Below are positions 9,571 through 18,683 of a DNA stretch of 64,000 nt, piece after piece (position 1 is the stretch's first letter; each line of letters starts with the position of its first letter). Both the position numbers and the translations under genes were made by a program. Location of the stretch: contig OZ250139.1 of the NCBI GenBank assembly GCA_965237405.1, positions 3,038,001 through 3,102,000 on the forward strand, written 5' to 3'. Origin of the DNA: CAUZIB01 sp963663925 (lineage in GTDB: Bacteria > Acidobacteriota > Vicinamibacteria > Vicinamibacterales > UBA8438). The notes under the pieces were generated by a model. The model saw only the letters and a program-made list of their open reading frames with translations. It was not told the origin of the DNA and ran no database searches.

Positions 9571-11736
9571 ATGTTAATCATGATGAGAATGCTTGGGTTG
9601 GTGGTAGCGTTCGTTGCGGCGGGCGGACTCGTGTCGTGTGCGGGTTTCGATCGGCCTCAACCGGGGACGGTTCCGGTCGACGATGACGATATCGGCGGTG
9701 TCGTGACCGGTCCGAATGGTCCCGAGGCCGGCGTGTGGGTCATCGCCGAAACGTTGGACTTGCCGACACGGTTTGTCCGGATCGTCGTGACCGACGATGA
9801 AGGTAGGTACCTTGTTCCCGATCTTCCGGCCGCCGGCTACCACGTATGGGTTCGTGGGTACGGACTTGTGGATTCCCCGAAGATCAACACAACCCCGGGG
9901 AATCAGTTGAACTTGACGGCGGTCGCTGCGCTAGATGAGGCGGCGGCGGCACAGTACTACCCGGCGGGCTACTGGTTGTCGCTGATCGAAGTCCCGGATG
10001 TTGGTGAGTTCCCGGGAACCGGCACCGACGGAAACGGGATCTCACCATCCATGGAGAACCAGGCCACTTGGATCCGAAGTCTGAAATCAGGCGGGTGTAC
10101 CGCGTGCCACGCGCTGGGGAACAAGGCAACGCGAGAGATTCCTCCGGAGCTTGGCGAATTCGATTCGTTCACGGCCGCATGGGATCGGCGCATTCAGTCA
10201 GGTCAGGCGGGAGGAGCGATGAGCGGCGGGTTGAACCGCATGGGCCGGCAACGCGCACTCGAAATGTTTGCCGACTGGACCGATCGAATCGTCACTGGTG
10301 AGCTGCCACCCGCACCGCCGCGCCCCCAGGGGATTGAGCGGAACGTTGTTGTGACCCAGTGGGACTGGGCCGATCCGAAGGCGTATCTGCACGACGAGGC
10401 CTCCACCGACAAGCGAAATCCGACGGTAAATGCCAACGGGCCGATCTACGGCGCATTGGAGGCAAGCGCCGACTACGTGCCCGTACTCGATCCAGTCAGC
10501 CACACCTCGACGCAGGTCGAGGTTCCTGTACGCGATCCCGAGACGCCACTGGCCGCCGGTTCTCCGCTCAAATCGTCTCCATACTGGGGCGATGAGGCGA
10601 TCTGGGACAGTCAAGCGAACATCCATAACCCTATGCTCGACGAGCATGCACGAGTCTGGCTGACCTCACGCGTCCGGCCTTTAGGGAACCCTCCGTTTTG
10701 CCGCGACGGTTCTGACCATCCGTCTGCGCAGGTATTTCCCATAGAGCGATCCGGTCGTCACCTAGCGATGTTCGACCCCGAGACCAAGGAGTTCGCGTTG
10801 ATTGATACTTGTTTCAGCACCCATCACCTCGTGTTCGCCGAAGACGATGACAACACGATCTGGACCTCGGGCGGCGGACAGGTGATCGGGTGGCTCAATA
10901 CCAGGATGTACGACGAAACGGGGGACGAGGAGGTATCACAGGGTTGGACGCCGCTCATTCTGGATACAAACGGCAACGGCCGTCGCGACGACTATGTCGA
11001 GCCAGGCGAACCGATTGACCCAAACAAGGACACGCGGGTGACGACCGGATTCTATGGCGTGGCCGTGAATCCGGTGGATGGCACCGTCTGGGGATCGTCG
11101 CTTGGTTTTCCCGGATCGATTCTTCGACTCGACCCGGGATCGGACCCGTCGCGGACGGCGCTTCTCGAGGTGTTCGAGGTTCCGTGGGGTAACCAAGCCG
11201 CCTCGGTCCACGGCTACTCGCCTCGTGGCATGGACATCGATCGCAACGGCATCGTCTGGACCCCGCTTGCGTCCGGGCACCTGGCTAGTTTCGATCGACG
11301 CAAGTGCACCGGGCCGCTGAGCGGGCCCAACGCAATCGGACAGCACTGTCCGGAAGGCTGGACACTTTACCAGGAGCCCTTGCCCCAGTTGAAGGGACTT
11401 GCGGACTCCGGGAGCGCGGAGGCGAGCTACTACACCTGGGTCGACCAGTTCGACACCTTCGGTCTGGGTGAGAATGTCCCAATTAACACTGGCAACGCAT
11501 CGGAGGCGCTGCTGGCTCTTGTCGATGAGGAATGGGTCGTCCTGCGGGTGCCCTATCCGCTCGGGTTTTACACCAAGTGGATGGACGGTCGGATCGACGA
11601 TCCAGATGCCGGTTGGAAGGGCAAGGGGCTGTGGGCTACGTGGAGCACGCGGGCACCGTTCCACGCTGAAACCGGGAAGGGCACGTCCAGTAAGGTCGTT
11701 AAGTTTCAGCTCCGTTCCGACCCGTTGGAGCGTTAA
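9571..11736 (+). CDS. exported carboxypeptidase-regulatory / heme / beta-propeller protein
   Basis: The roughly 720-residue product starts with a lipoprotein-type leader (GGLVSC). A carboxypeptidase regulatory-like beta-sandwich follows (GGVVTGPNGPEAGVWVIAE to AAGYHVWVRGYG). Near residue 175 is SGGCTACHALGNK, one c-type heme site. The remainder has repeated blocks ending in predicted propeller strands (GQVIGWLNTRMYDETG, GFYGVAVNPVDGTVWGSSLG, PRGMDIDRNGIVWTPLASGH), like lyase or quinoprotein propellers. I choose ATG 9571 because AGGAGG at 9556-9561 stands nine bases before it; ATG 9562 touches that sequence. Related proteins are often near oxidases, but the reaction is unknown. Confidence 0.75.
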   Translation: MLIMMRMLGLVVAFVAAGGLVSCAGFDRPQPGTVPVDDDDIGGVVTGPNGPEAGVWVIAETLDLPTRFVRIVVTDDEGRYLVPDLPAAGYHVWVRGYGLVDSPKINTTPGNQLNLTAVAALDEAAAAQYYPAGYWLSLIEVPDVGEFPGTGTDGNGISPSMENQATWIRSLKSGGCTACHALGNKATREIPPELGEFDSFTAAWDRRIQSGQAGGAMSGGLNRMGRQRALEMFADWTDRIVTGELPPAPPRPQGIERNVVVTQWDWADPKAYLHDEASTDKRNPTVNANGPIYGALEASADYVPVLDPVSHTSTQVEVPVRDPETPLAAGSPLKSSPYWGDEAIWDSQANIHNPMLDEHARVWLTSRVRPLGNPPFCRDGSDHPSAQVFPIERSGRHLAMFDPETKEFALIDTCFSTHHLVFAEDDDNTIWTSGGGQVIGWLNTRMYDETGDEEVSQGWTPLILDTNGNGRRDDYVEPGEPIDPNKDTRVTTGFYGVAVNPVDGTVWGSSLGFPGSILRLDPGSDPSRTALLEVFEVPWGNQAASVHGYSPRGMDIDRNGIVWTPLASGHLASFDRRKCTGPLSGPNAIGQHCPEGWTLYQEPLPQLKGLADSGSAEASYYTWVDQFDTFGLGENVPINTGNASEALLALVDEEWVVLRVPYPLGFYTKWMDGRIDDPDAGWKGKGLWATWSTRAPFHAETGKGTSSKVVKFQLRSDPLER

Positions 11737-11751
11737 GGTGATTCGGATAGG

Positions 11752-11776
11752 TGTCAGGAGACAGGAGTCAGGGGGG
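11752..11776. repeat. dispersed polypurine repeat, copy at the cyclase remnant
   Basis: TGTCAGGAGACAGGAGTCAGG lies between the large propeller gene and the cyclase remnant. It matches the repeats at 2186 and 5113-5228 in core wording (TCAGGAGACAGG). Confidence 0.5.
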
Positions 11777-11778
11777 TT

Positions 11779-11985
11779 ATGGTCAAGAAGCCAATAGTTG
11801 TCGGTTCCGGCTGCGTCGCTGCGTTACTCAGCGGCCTGGCTACGCTCGGTTGCGACGTGGAGACCCAAGACGACGAGAGGATGGAAACAGCTGCGGGCTA
11901 CACGCTAGCGATGGAGAGTCTCTCCAACTGGGGGCGATGGGGCGACGATGATGAGTTTGGCGCGGCAAACTTCATCAGCGGCTGA
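11779..11985 (+). pseudogene. truncated cyclase-family gene (N-terminal remnant)
   Basis: Only 68 codons remain. They encode a lipoprotein-like leader (ALLSGLATLGCDVE) and then SNWGRWGDDDEFGAANFI, which matches the conserved opening of cyclase-family (kynurenine-formamidase-like, PF04199) enzymes, usually followed by a Thr-Pro segment and about 230 more residues. Here a stop follows two codons later, and no continuation is visible in the other frames before the cytochrome gene. I take it as a deletion remnant. A functional small lipoprotein is possible but less likely. Confidence 0.6.
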
Positions 11986-12046
11986 AGAAAGCTTCGACGG
12001 TGCATGTCAAATACTACTATCCTGACCGCGGAATACGAGCTACGCA

Positions 12047-12490
12047 ATGAAAGGAGCGTTGAGACACGCCGCGATGATCGGTGCTCTAGTCGTGGCGATT
12101 GCAGCAAGCAGCCGAATGCTTAACGCCCAAGGGCACCGCTCCATTTGGGATGGTGTCTATACAGAAGCGCAGGCTCAGCGGGGTGCCAAACTGTATCGGG
12201 GCGGCTGCGCCGAATGTCATGGGGAAAGCCTGGAGGGGGGCGAGATGGAGCCCTCACTTACAGGCGGTGAGTTCATGTGGGGCTGGAGCGGTCAGTCGAT
12301 TAACGATCTATTCGAACGTATCCGGATATCGATGCCGCCGGGACAGCCGTCGAGCATGAGCCGACAGGAAAAGGCTGACGTGCTGGCCTTCCTGCTGGCG
12401 CAAAACGGTGTGCCGTCCGGTGAAGTCGAGCTGGTCGGGCGGGCTAGAGTCATTGGCAGGATCGCGTTCGAGGCCGAACCAGTAAGGTGA
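12047..12490 (+). CDS. exported monoheme cytochrome c
   Basis: This 147-residue protein has a signal peptide ending near SSRMLNAQG and one heme-binding motif, GGCAECHGESLEG, at about residues 56-68. Met in SMPPGQPSSMSRQEK is the likely distal ligand, and the stretch ADVLAFLLAQNG is the usual last helix of class I cytochromes. The ATG at 12047 follows AATGAAAGGAGCG closely. It probably passes electrons from a periplasmic oxidase; the propeller genes on both sides are possible partners but this is inference. Confidence 0.88.
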   Translation: MKGALRHAAMIGALVVAIAASSRMLNAQGHRSIWDGVYTEAQAQRGAKLYRGGCAECHGESLEGGEMEPSLTGGEFMWGWSGQSINDLFERIRISMPPGQPSSMSRQEKADVLAFLLAQNGVPSGEVELVGRARVIGRIAFEAEPVR

Positions 12491-12523
12491 ACGCTGAGTC
12501 TCCGGCGTCCCAGCCGCGGCGCA

Positions 12524-13632
12524 TTACTGGCCGGAGGAGGAGTCTGTCGTCTGGCGCAGCAGTATTTTTCTGTACGCGCCAGTTGTTCAGGTTGGCAACG
12601 TAGATACACGTTTTTCGATCGACATGAGAGCCCGTGCGGCCAGTTGAACGGCCCTAACTGCCGCCAGGATTCACCGAACATCCCGATGATTTTTCCGTCT
12701 AGCATCGTCTTATAGACGCGGCCTAGTTCCTCGTCTACGGCAAAGAGATACTGAGTTAACCCGTTTGAAATGCACAGCGTCCAGGGAGCCGTGTTGTCGG
12801 GCCGATTCGGGGCGACATTACCCAGTACAGGCTGCCGCGTCTTGTCGTAAGGGGCGTTCAGATAAAAGATACGCAGCACGTTGCCGTCCGAGTCGAACAC
12901 CTGGATCCGCCGGTTCGATCGATCGGCTACGTACACGTTCCCGCCCCGGTCGACTTGCATGTTGTGGGGCAGACGAAGTTGACCAGGTTCCGAACCGTAG
13001 GTTCCCCAGGACTTGATCCAATTTCCATGCTTGTCGAACTTGGCGATCCGTGAGTTGACGTAGCCATCACTAACGTAGATGTTGTCATCAACGTCCCATC
13101 CGATGTCGGTCGGACCATTGACAAGGCCGTCGATGGGTCGAGCCTCCTGCGGGCTGATGTGCTCGGGCGGCTCGTAGCCCTCTGGCCGCCGACCCAAGTT
13201 CAGGACGACGTAGCCTGCGGGATCGAACTTGACGACCGCATTGGTACCCTTGTCGACAACCCAGAGGTTGTCGTACCTGACTAATCCGATCGCGTGGGAG
13301 CACCCAAGCCCGTACACGCCCTTTCCAATTTCGCGGATGAAATTGCCGCGGTCGTCAAACTCGAGCAGCTGCGTGGTGGCGTTACCGTAGAGCGGTCCGG
13401 ACGTGGCGGTACCGGGATGGTTCAACACGACGAGATGGCCCTTTGAGTTCTCCGCGACCCCTAGGATTTCTCCGAGGTTCATGTCGGGCGAGTACTTCAG
13501 GTAGTTCGGCACCGACACGACCGGAATGACTGGCGCGTTGCTGTTGTCAGGCTACTGGGCCAGGACAGGGGTATTGATGAGAGCAAGCGTGACGAGGGTG
13601 GTGACCATGGAGCCGATGAGTGGACGTTTCAC
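12524..13632 (-). pseudogene. NHL-repeat beta-propeller gene broken by a stop and two frameshifts
   Basis: The intact form would be an exported six-bladed NHL propeller. GTG 13632 follows GGGAGG and encodes a signal peptide ending NTPVLAQ. An in-frame TAG (13552-13554) comes right after that Gln, and the same frame then continues as mature protein (SVPNYLKYSPDMNLGEILGV). NHL blades are clear: GPTDIGWDVDDNIYVSDGYV, LRLPHNMQVDRGGNVYVADR and FNWPHGLSCRS. After this the frame is lost near 12603-12615 and again near the five-T run at 12565-12569; correcting both gives IYVANLNNWRVQK and a stop at 12524. Each lesion could be real decay or an assembly indel. Translation might restart at GTG 13518 without export. 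Confidence 0.75.
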
Positions 13633-13824
13633 GACGGGCCTCCCTTCGACGTGCTGAACGTGCAGTAAGTTATTCACGGAGTGCAGGATGTAGGGTCCAG
13701 GGAAGTAGCGTCGTGAAGACGGGGAGTGGCTTCGATGTTGGAACGCTCGCACCACGTCGCGAGTGGATTATGCTCTACGCTTTTTTAATCGATTACGGTG
13801 CAAACGACTACAGGAGGTTGCAAC

Positions 13825-14155
13825 TTGCCGAAGTATCTGTTCGAGGTGTCCTACACGCCCGCTGGCATGGCCGGTGTTCTCAAGGACGGTGGAACGAAGC
13901 GACGTGCGGCCGCGGAAGCGCTGGTGGAGGGGCTGGGCAGTACGCTCGAAGCGATGTACTTCGCGTTCGGTCAAACTGACGCGTTCGCGATCGTTGAACT
14001 CCCTGACTAATGTCTCGGCGGCTACCGCATCGCTTGCGGCGGGTGGTTCAGGTGCGATGAACGGAAAGATCACCGTTCTACTGACACCCAATGAGGTCGA
14101 TGCCGCGACACAGCGGAACATTGCCTATACCCCCCCCCCCCCCCCAGGGCAGTAA
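13825..14155 (+). pseudogene. GYD-domain protein gene with a single-base frameshift
   Basis: TTG 13825 stands behind a strong AGGAGG and encodes PKYLFEVSYTPAGMAGVLKD and LEAMYFAFGQTDAFAIVELPD, the typical N-terminal two-thirds of a GYD-domain protein. A TAA at 14008-14010 stops this frame. The next frame carries the expected rest: NVSAATASLAAGGSGAM and KITVLLTPNEVDAATQ, ending at 14155 inside a poly-C run. Removing one base at about 14008 rejoins them as PDNVSAA. Family length is about 100-110 residues, which the repaired gene would have. It may be a real mutation or a read error. Confidence 0.75.
14130..14145. repeat. 16-base poly-C tract inside the end of the GYD gene
   Basis: Sixteen consecutive C bases encode the run of prolines just before the GYD stop codon. 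With 16 bases the protein ends in PPPPPGQ; gain or loss of one base would change the C-terminus. Homopolymers of this length are prone to slippage and also to sequencing error. Confidence 0.9.
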
Positions 14156-14281
14156 GTGACAGAACGTGAGCCATAGCTGAGCCCGAATCCGACGTCGAGT
14201 ACTTATGACACTCCATTCGGAATGTGACAAGATTGGCGGCGAAGAACGGAATCGACTGTTACTCTGAAGGAGAACTCTTCG

Positions 14282-14476
14282 ATGGCACTGTATACGTGTG
14301 TGAAGTGTGGGATGAGCGTTGGAACGATGACGTGCGGTCAGTGCGGCAAGGAACTCGTGCACGACACGTTGACGCTTGACGATAGTGTAAAGGTGGATAT
14401 CGCGAAGTGTCCGGATGGACACGGAAAGGTCAAGTCGCCCCAGTGTTGTGGTGATGACATGAGCTGTTCACTCTGA
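14282..14476 (+). CDS. small zinc-ribbon protein
   Basis: The 64-residue protein contains two close CxxC pairs (YTCVKCGMSV and MTCGQCGKEL) and a third Cys cluster near the end (AKCPDGHG, PQCCGDDMSCSL). Two treble-clef or ribbon-type zinc sites are likely. The start has GAAGGAG nine bases upstream. I do not know the function; related short ribbons may bind nucleic acid or act as metallochaperones. Confidence 0.7.
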   Translation: MALYTCVKCGMSVGTMTCGQCGKELVHDTLTLDDSVKVDIAKCPDGHGKVKSPQCCGDDMSCSL

Positions 14477-14478
14477 GC

Positions 14479-14506
14479 GCTCGGCCACGTCTGTTGCTCG
14501 CCGAGC
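14479..14506. terminator. hairpin between convergent genes
   Basis: GCTCGGC (14479-14485) pairs with GCCGAGC (14500-14506) across a 14-base loop. It lies between the zinc-ribbon gene and the convergent secreted-protein gene. There is no T tract, so intrinsic termination is uncertain. Confidence 0.3.
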
Positions 14507-14515
14507 CTGGGTGTG

Positions 14516-15367
14516 CTACTCAGTCTCGGCGTGTGTCCTCTCGACCCATGTCCGGATGACATGGCGTCGGGTCCTGCGGAAGAAGATTCGTAGATCGCTT
14601 CTGATATCGAACATCTTTGGGAGCCAGACGTTCGGTTCGGCACGTTCGAAGTCTAGACGGCCCGATGCGTCGCGAAGCGCAGCGATCAAGCCCCATAAAT
14701 ATAAGACCGGTCGCTGAAGCTTGAATTCAATCCGGGAAATAGCTGCTTCCTTTTGTGTGATGTAGATCCTTCCACTCGAGTTATTTAGGGCCCGGTCAAT
14801 CCGTCTGTTTTTCGACAAGCGCCCGGCGCGCGGTTCGAACTTGATCACCCAGCACAGCTCGTCTCGGATCACGGCCTCGCCAACCATCGACGCGTGGTAG
14901 CGGGCCATGAGATCACGGTCGAATCGTATCTGACGCTCGTCGTTGGTTTCGACGACCTCGCCGCTGCCAGTTGCCTCCGCAGCTTTGCGCCGAAACGCTT
15001 CCCGTTTCTCGTGTTCGTCGCGACGCTCGTCTTTGGTTAGCGTCCGCCCGTCACGTTCGATTAGTTCCTCATAGACTGAACCTTCGATCGCGTATCTCCG
15101 AGCACGCGAGGTGTTGATCTCAGTAATCTCACCATCGTCATCCAGGAACATGACGGTCGTCTCGACGATCGATTCGAACCGGAGTTCGGCAGCGGCTTCA
15201 TCTTGAGCTTTCGCTCGAGCAAGGGCTCGGCCGATGATCTCGTCTAGTGGTGGCGGAGTGATTGGCTGGCCGGCGGCGGCCGATACGGGGCGGGCCGGAG
15301 CTTGTGCCTGGAGGGCGCTCGCGGCGAGGATCACAACCGCCGTCCAACGGCGTAGATGTCGACCCAT
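14516..15367 (-). CDS. exported hypothetical protein, outer-membrane lipoprotein-sorting-like
   Basis: This 283-residue protein has a signal peptide (cleavage near ASALQAQA). The mature part has alternating charged beta-strand-like segments (ELRFESIVETTVMFLDDDGE, ELCWVIKFEPRAG, SSGRIYITQKEAAISRIEFK), a pattern I associate with LolA-like or DUF-type lipoprotein-sorting folds. No catalytic motif is visible. It is convergent with the zinc-ribbon gene and divergent from the FMN reductase gene. The assignment is by general resemblance only. Confidence 0.55.
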   Translation of the reverse strand: MGRHLRRWTAVVILAASALQAQAPARPVSAAAGQPITPPPLDEIIGRALARAKAQDEAAAELRFESIVETTVMFLDDDGEITEINTSRARRYAIEGSVYEELIERDGRTLTKDERRDEHEKREAFRRKAAEATGSGEVVETNDERQIRFDRDLMARYHASMVGEAVIRDELCWVIKFEPRAGRLSKNRRIDRALNNSSGRIYITQKEAAISRIEFKLQRPVLYLWGLIAALRDASGRLDFERAEPNVWLPKMFDIRSDLRIFFRRTRRHVIRTWVERTHAETE

Positions 15368-15482
15368 CTGCTAATCCTAACCTCTCCGTATGCCACTCGG
15401 TAGAACTTGGGAGGCCGGAGGTCGTGAATCGCCTATCGCGGAGACCAAGCGATGGGAATAGCATCGCATATACTCCTTGCCC

Positions 15483-16037
15483 GTGCGTCGCTCACCGGTT
15501 GTGGTGATTATCAGCTGTTCGTTGAACACCGCGAGCCATTCCCACCGACTGGCAGTGGCGGTCGCATCGTCGATTCAGGCGATCGGTGCGGAAGCCCACC
15601 TCATTGATCTCAAGGAGTGGGACTTACCATTGTGCGATGGTGGCGGCAGCTTTGACCACCCCTCGGTCAAGTCGCTGTCGGCCAAGCTGACTGTTGCGTC
15701 AGCGATCCTGGTTGCTTCGCCCGTGTACAACTATGATTTGAACGCAGCTGCGAAGAACCTGGTCGAGATGACAGGGGCGGCATGGAAAGAGAAGCCGGTC
15801 GGGTTCCTGTGCGCTAGTGGGAGCGAGCGGAGCTACATGGCGCCGATCGGTTTTGCGAATAATCTGATGTTCGATTTTCGCTGCCTAATCATCCCGCGCT
15901 TTGTTTACAGTACGAAGGCCGATTTTGGTACCGATGGAACGTTGGACGCCGGCCTTCACGAGCGAGTTGATGAGCTAGGACGAGCGGCGGTCGATCTGGC
16001 GAGAGGACTGGATTGGGTAAGGTCCAGCTCCGGTTGA
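15483..16037 (+). CDS. NADPH-dependent FMN reductase-like flavoprotein
   Basis: The product of about 184 residues has the flavodoxin-like fold of NADPH-dependent FMN reductases: a first strand VVVIISCSLN followed by the phosphate-binding SHSHRLA, then ILVASPVYNYDLNAAAKNLVE, the conserved loop of this family. Such enzymes reduce flavin or quinones using NAD(P)H in the cytosol. GTG 15483 is my choice; TTG 15477 is an alternative two codons upstream, and neither has a strong ribosome-binding site. No operon partner is obvious. Confidence 0.8.
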   Translation: MRRSPVVVIISCSLNTASHSHRLAVAVASSIQAIGAEAHLIDLKEWDLPLCDGGGSFDHPSVKSLSAKLTVASAILVASPVYNYDLNAAAKNLVEMTGAAWKEKPVGFLCASGSERSYMAPIGFANNLMFDFRCLIIPRFVYSTKADFGTDGTLDAGLHERVDELGRAAVDLARGLDWVRSSSG

Positions 16038-16724
16038 GCCACGGCTGACCACGCTTACGCTTGGCAGGTATCGGTTTCGTCGGCGTCGAGTTGCTCGGAC
16101 ACGAGACTCGCTCAACTCGCAGTCGAAGGGCGAGGTCCGCCCCTCGTTCCACGAAGTAATCTCTCATTTCGAGTCTGGTTCTTCCTTCTTTGATGACCGC
16201 CAGGCTCACGTGGAGGGTGAAGCTCTGTTGGAGCTTGGAATCGAATTCATGCAGAAGCTTGCGCTCCATGCGTCGCAGGGTGTGCAGCAGCGGTTCCCTT
16301 AGTCAGTTCTCGACCTGGTTTACTTGCTCAAGGCTAGGAGCCCGGCGACGGAGGATCGTCCGGATGGCCCTGTGGAATTCTGGGTCGTGACAGGAGCTGA
16401 TCGTGAAGCCGGCCGACGTGAAGACCACGTCGTCGTGTCGGCGGTTCGTACGGGTCAAGCGCGGCTATTGGTCGTATAGGGTCATCAGGCTGTTTGCGGC
16501 CATGACGATCTGATTGTGCGTATAAATGATTGCTAGTGTTATCGCGTTACCGACGGAAATAGCCACGGCGATCCAAGCACAATTGAGTAGACGACGGTGA
16601 CGATGAGACGTTGCGTAGAAGTGCCCATCTGCGACAGCCAGCGCACCAAGATTGTCTGTGCCAAAGTGTTCGCCTGCGCTAGCTGAACGGGATATCTCAC
16701 ATATAGTGCGCGGGGAGGAACGTG
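16038..16724 (-). other. gene-poor stretch with decayed minus-strand reading frames
   Basis: No intact gene is visible over about 690 bases. On the minus strand one frame reads as plausible protein interrupted by stops: a hydrophobic helix ending ANSLMTLYDQ, a stop, then SSCHDPEFHRAIRTILRRRA, another stop, then MERKLLHEFDSKLQQ and VIKEGRTRLEMRDYFVERG. This suggests an old pseudogene of unknown family (about 16040-16560). The last 40 bases hold the GGGGAGGAAC ribosome-binding site of the acyl-CoA dehydrogenase. Confidence 0.35.
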
Positions 16725-17900
16725 ATGAGCTCGAATGCCGTCACTCGGATGGCCGATTTTGACCTAACGGATGTTCAGCGCCAGGTACGGGCGGCCGTCC
16801 GTGAATTCGCTGAGCGGGAGTTGCTTCCGCACGTCGAGGAACACGAGCGAGCGGGTCGCTACCCAAAGGAGCTCGTCCAGACGTTGATTCCGCAGGGGTA
16901 TTTGACGCCACTGGTTCCGGAAGCCTACGGCGGCTCTGGGGTCGATATCGTCACGTATGGTTTGATCTGCGAGGAACTGGCCCGTGTCGATTGGGTCATC
17001 GCATCGGTTGTATCGGTTACAAACTCGTTGGTGGCAGGATCGATCCTTCGGTTCGGCGACGAGGAACAGCGGCAACGGTGGCTGCCTGCGCTCTGCGATG
17101 GTTCTGTGTCGACTTCGGCGTGCCTAACTGAGCCGGGTGGTGGGACCGATCTGTCGGCACTACGAACCCGCGCCGTTCAGACGGACGACGGATGGCGTCT
17201 CAATGGGTCCAAGGTCTTCATTTCACATGCCGCGTATGCCGGTCTCCTACTCGTTGCCGCCACGGTGGATCCGGACCTGAAGCATGAAGGGGTGACGGTC
17301 TTCCTTGTCGATGCCAACTCGCCTGGTATCGGGATCAGCGAGATCCCGATGCGTACGCTTCAGCGTGACAACCTGGCTGAGGTACACTTCGACGACGTAC
17401 TCGTCCCACCGCAGGCCGTATTGGGAACACCTGGCGGTGGCTTTCCCATTCTTGGGGCCGCACTTGACTGTGGACGGTTTTCGGTGGCCGCGCGTTGCGT
17501 GGGCCAGGCTCAACGGTGCATCGATTTGGCGCTGCCCTACGCCGTCAACCGCAAGGCATTTGGTCAACCCATTGGCCGTTTCCAGATGATTCAGCAGAAA
17601 ATTGCGGACATGATATGTCGGACCGAGGCCGCGCGCGCGCTCGTGTACCGTCTAGGCCGGATGAAGCAAGCCGACCTACGGTGCTCGATGGAGGCCTCGA
17701 TGGCCAAGCTCATGGCCAGCGAGGCCGCGACAGCTAACGCCCTCGACGCCATCCAGATCCACGGTGGCTACGGTTTCGTCCAAGAGTACGAGATCGGCCG
17801 ATTGCTTCTAGAGGCGAAGGCGCTGGAGGTTGGTGAAGGCACCAGTGAGCTCCACCGCAAACTCATTGCGGAGTACGCCCTCGGCTGGCGATGCCAGTAG
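16725..17900 (+). CDS. acyl-CoA dehydrogenase (medium-chain-type active site)
   Basis: The 391-residue product covers the full acyl-CoA dehydrogenase fold and uses FAD to oxidise an acyl-CoA. Visible signatures are ACLTEPGGGTDLSALRT near residue 130, HFDDVLVP, FGQPIGRFQMIQQKIADM and IQIHGGYGFVQEYEIGR. The loop EVGEGTSELHR near the end carries the catalytic Glu in the position used by medium/short-chain enzymes, while the alternative site (LDCGRFSVA) has Gly in place of Glu. ATG 16725 has GGAGG eight bases upstream; GTG 16722 is less likely. It stands alone, so the acyl substrate is unknown. Confidence 0.92.
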   Translation: MSSNAVTRMADFDLTDVQRQVRAAVREFAERELLPHVEEHERAGRYPKELVQTLIPQGYLTPLVPEAYGGSGVDIVTYGLICEELARVDWVIASVVSVTNSLVAGSILRFGDEEQRQRWLPALCDGSVSTSACLTEPGGGTDLSALRTRAVQTDDGWRLNGSKVFISHAAYAGLLLVAATVDPDLKHEGVTVFLVDANSPGIGISEIPMRTLQRDNLAEVHFDDVLVPPQAVLGTPGGGFPILGAALDCGRFSVAARCVGQAQRCIDLALPYAVNRKAFGQPIGRFQMIQQKIADMICRTEAARALVYRLGRMKQADLRCSMEASMAKLMASEAATANALDAIQIHGGYGFVQEYEIGRLLLEAKALEVGEGTSELHRKLIAEYALGWRCQ

Positions 17901-17910
17901 GGCGAATCGG

Positions 17911-18444
17911 TTACTCGAACGTGATGCTTTCGAGGAAGTTCGTGAACTTGGAGTTCCAAATGGCTACTGTTCTGGCGGGTCCGGTGAGCTTGAAGAAGTA
18001 CGGACCCTTTGGTGTTTCAACGACGGCGGCTTTCAAGTGGAAGCCGCGTTTGAAGTAGTGCATACTTGACCCCGGCTGTACTTCGGCCGCAAAGATACCC
18101 GGAACATCCAGCACCGTAACTGGCAAGTCTGATACTTCGAAGCTGGTTGTGGTGGCCACGTCGGCTGACGAGCGGCCATCGGGCTGCACCATCTGGTCTG
18201 TCCAGCGCTCGATGTTGGCGGCCACCGTTCCACCGTCGGTACCGAAGTAGTACACGACGAGCTCGGCGTCCTCTGAATCGCCCTCAGCTCTCGGGAGGCC
18301 AAACTGTGCTACTCGGATCGCTGAGTTCGGATTGACCCGAACCCAATCAATCGGCGCATCAAAGTGGAGAGATCGTTGCGCGCCAAGCGCGACCGACATT
18401 GTTGCCAACAACGTGACGAGCGTGAGGTGCTTGGTTCTCGACAA
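17911..18444 (-). CDS. exported hypothetical protein
   Basis: This 177-residue protein has a clean signal peptide (TLLATMSVALGAQ) and a mature beta-rich domain with ELVVYYFGTDGGTVAANIER and MHYFKRGFHLKAAVVETPKG, ending FTNFLESITFE. I have seen similarly worded secreted proteins of unknown function in Acidobacteriota; no enzyme motif stands out. It converges on the acyl-CoA dehydrogenase with only 10 bases between the stops. Confidence 0.65.
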   Translation of the reverse strand: MSRTKHLTLVTLLATMSVALGAQRSLHFDAPIDWVRVNPNSAIRVAQFGLPRAEGDSEDAELVVYYFGTDGGTVAANIERWTDQMVQPDGRSSADVATTTSFEVSDLPVTVLDVPGIFAAEVQPGSSMHYFKRGFHLKAAVVETPKGPYFFKLTGPARTVAIWNSKFTNFLESITFE

Positions 18445-18683
18445 CCTCTACATCCTAGTGTCCCCCGCACGAAATAACTAGGACGGGTTTGATAACTGAA
18501 CCGGCATTCTCCTTCCCTAACCATGCGGCTAGTGCTGCATTCACGTGGTTGTGTTACTCATCGCGAAAATAGTGCTAGCGTAGGACCGATGAACTGGTTG
18601 TTTCGGTTACAATGACGTTCCCTCCGGCGCGGTGTGCGCCCGAGTTCTCCATATTCCAGGTCTCCTGAGGGTCGCAAGAACAC

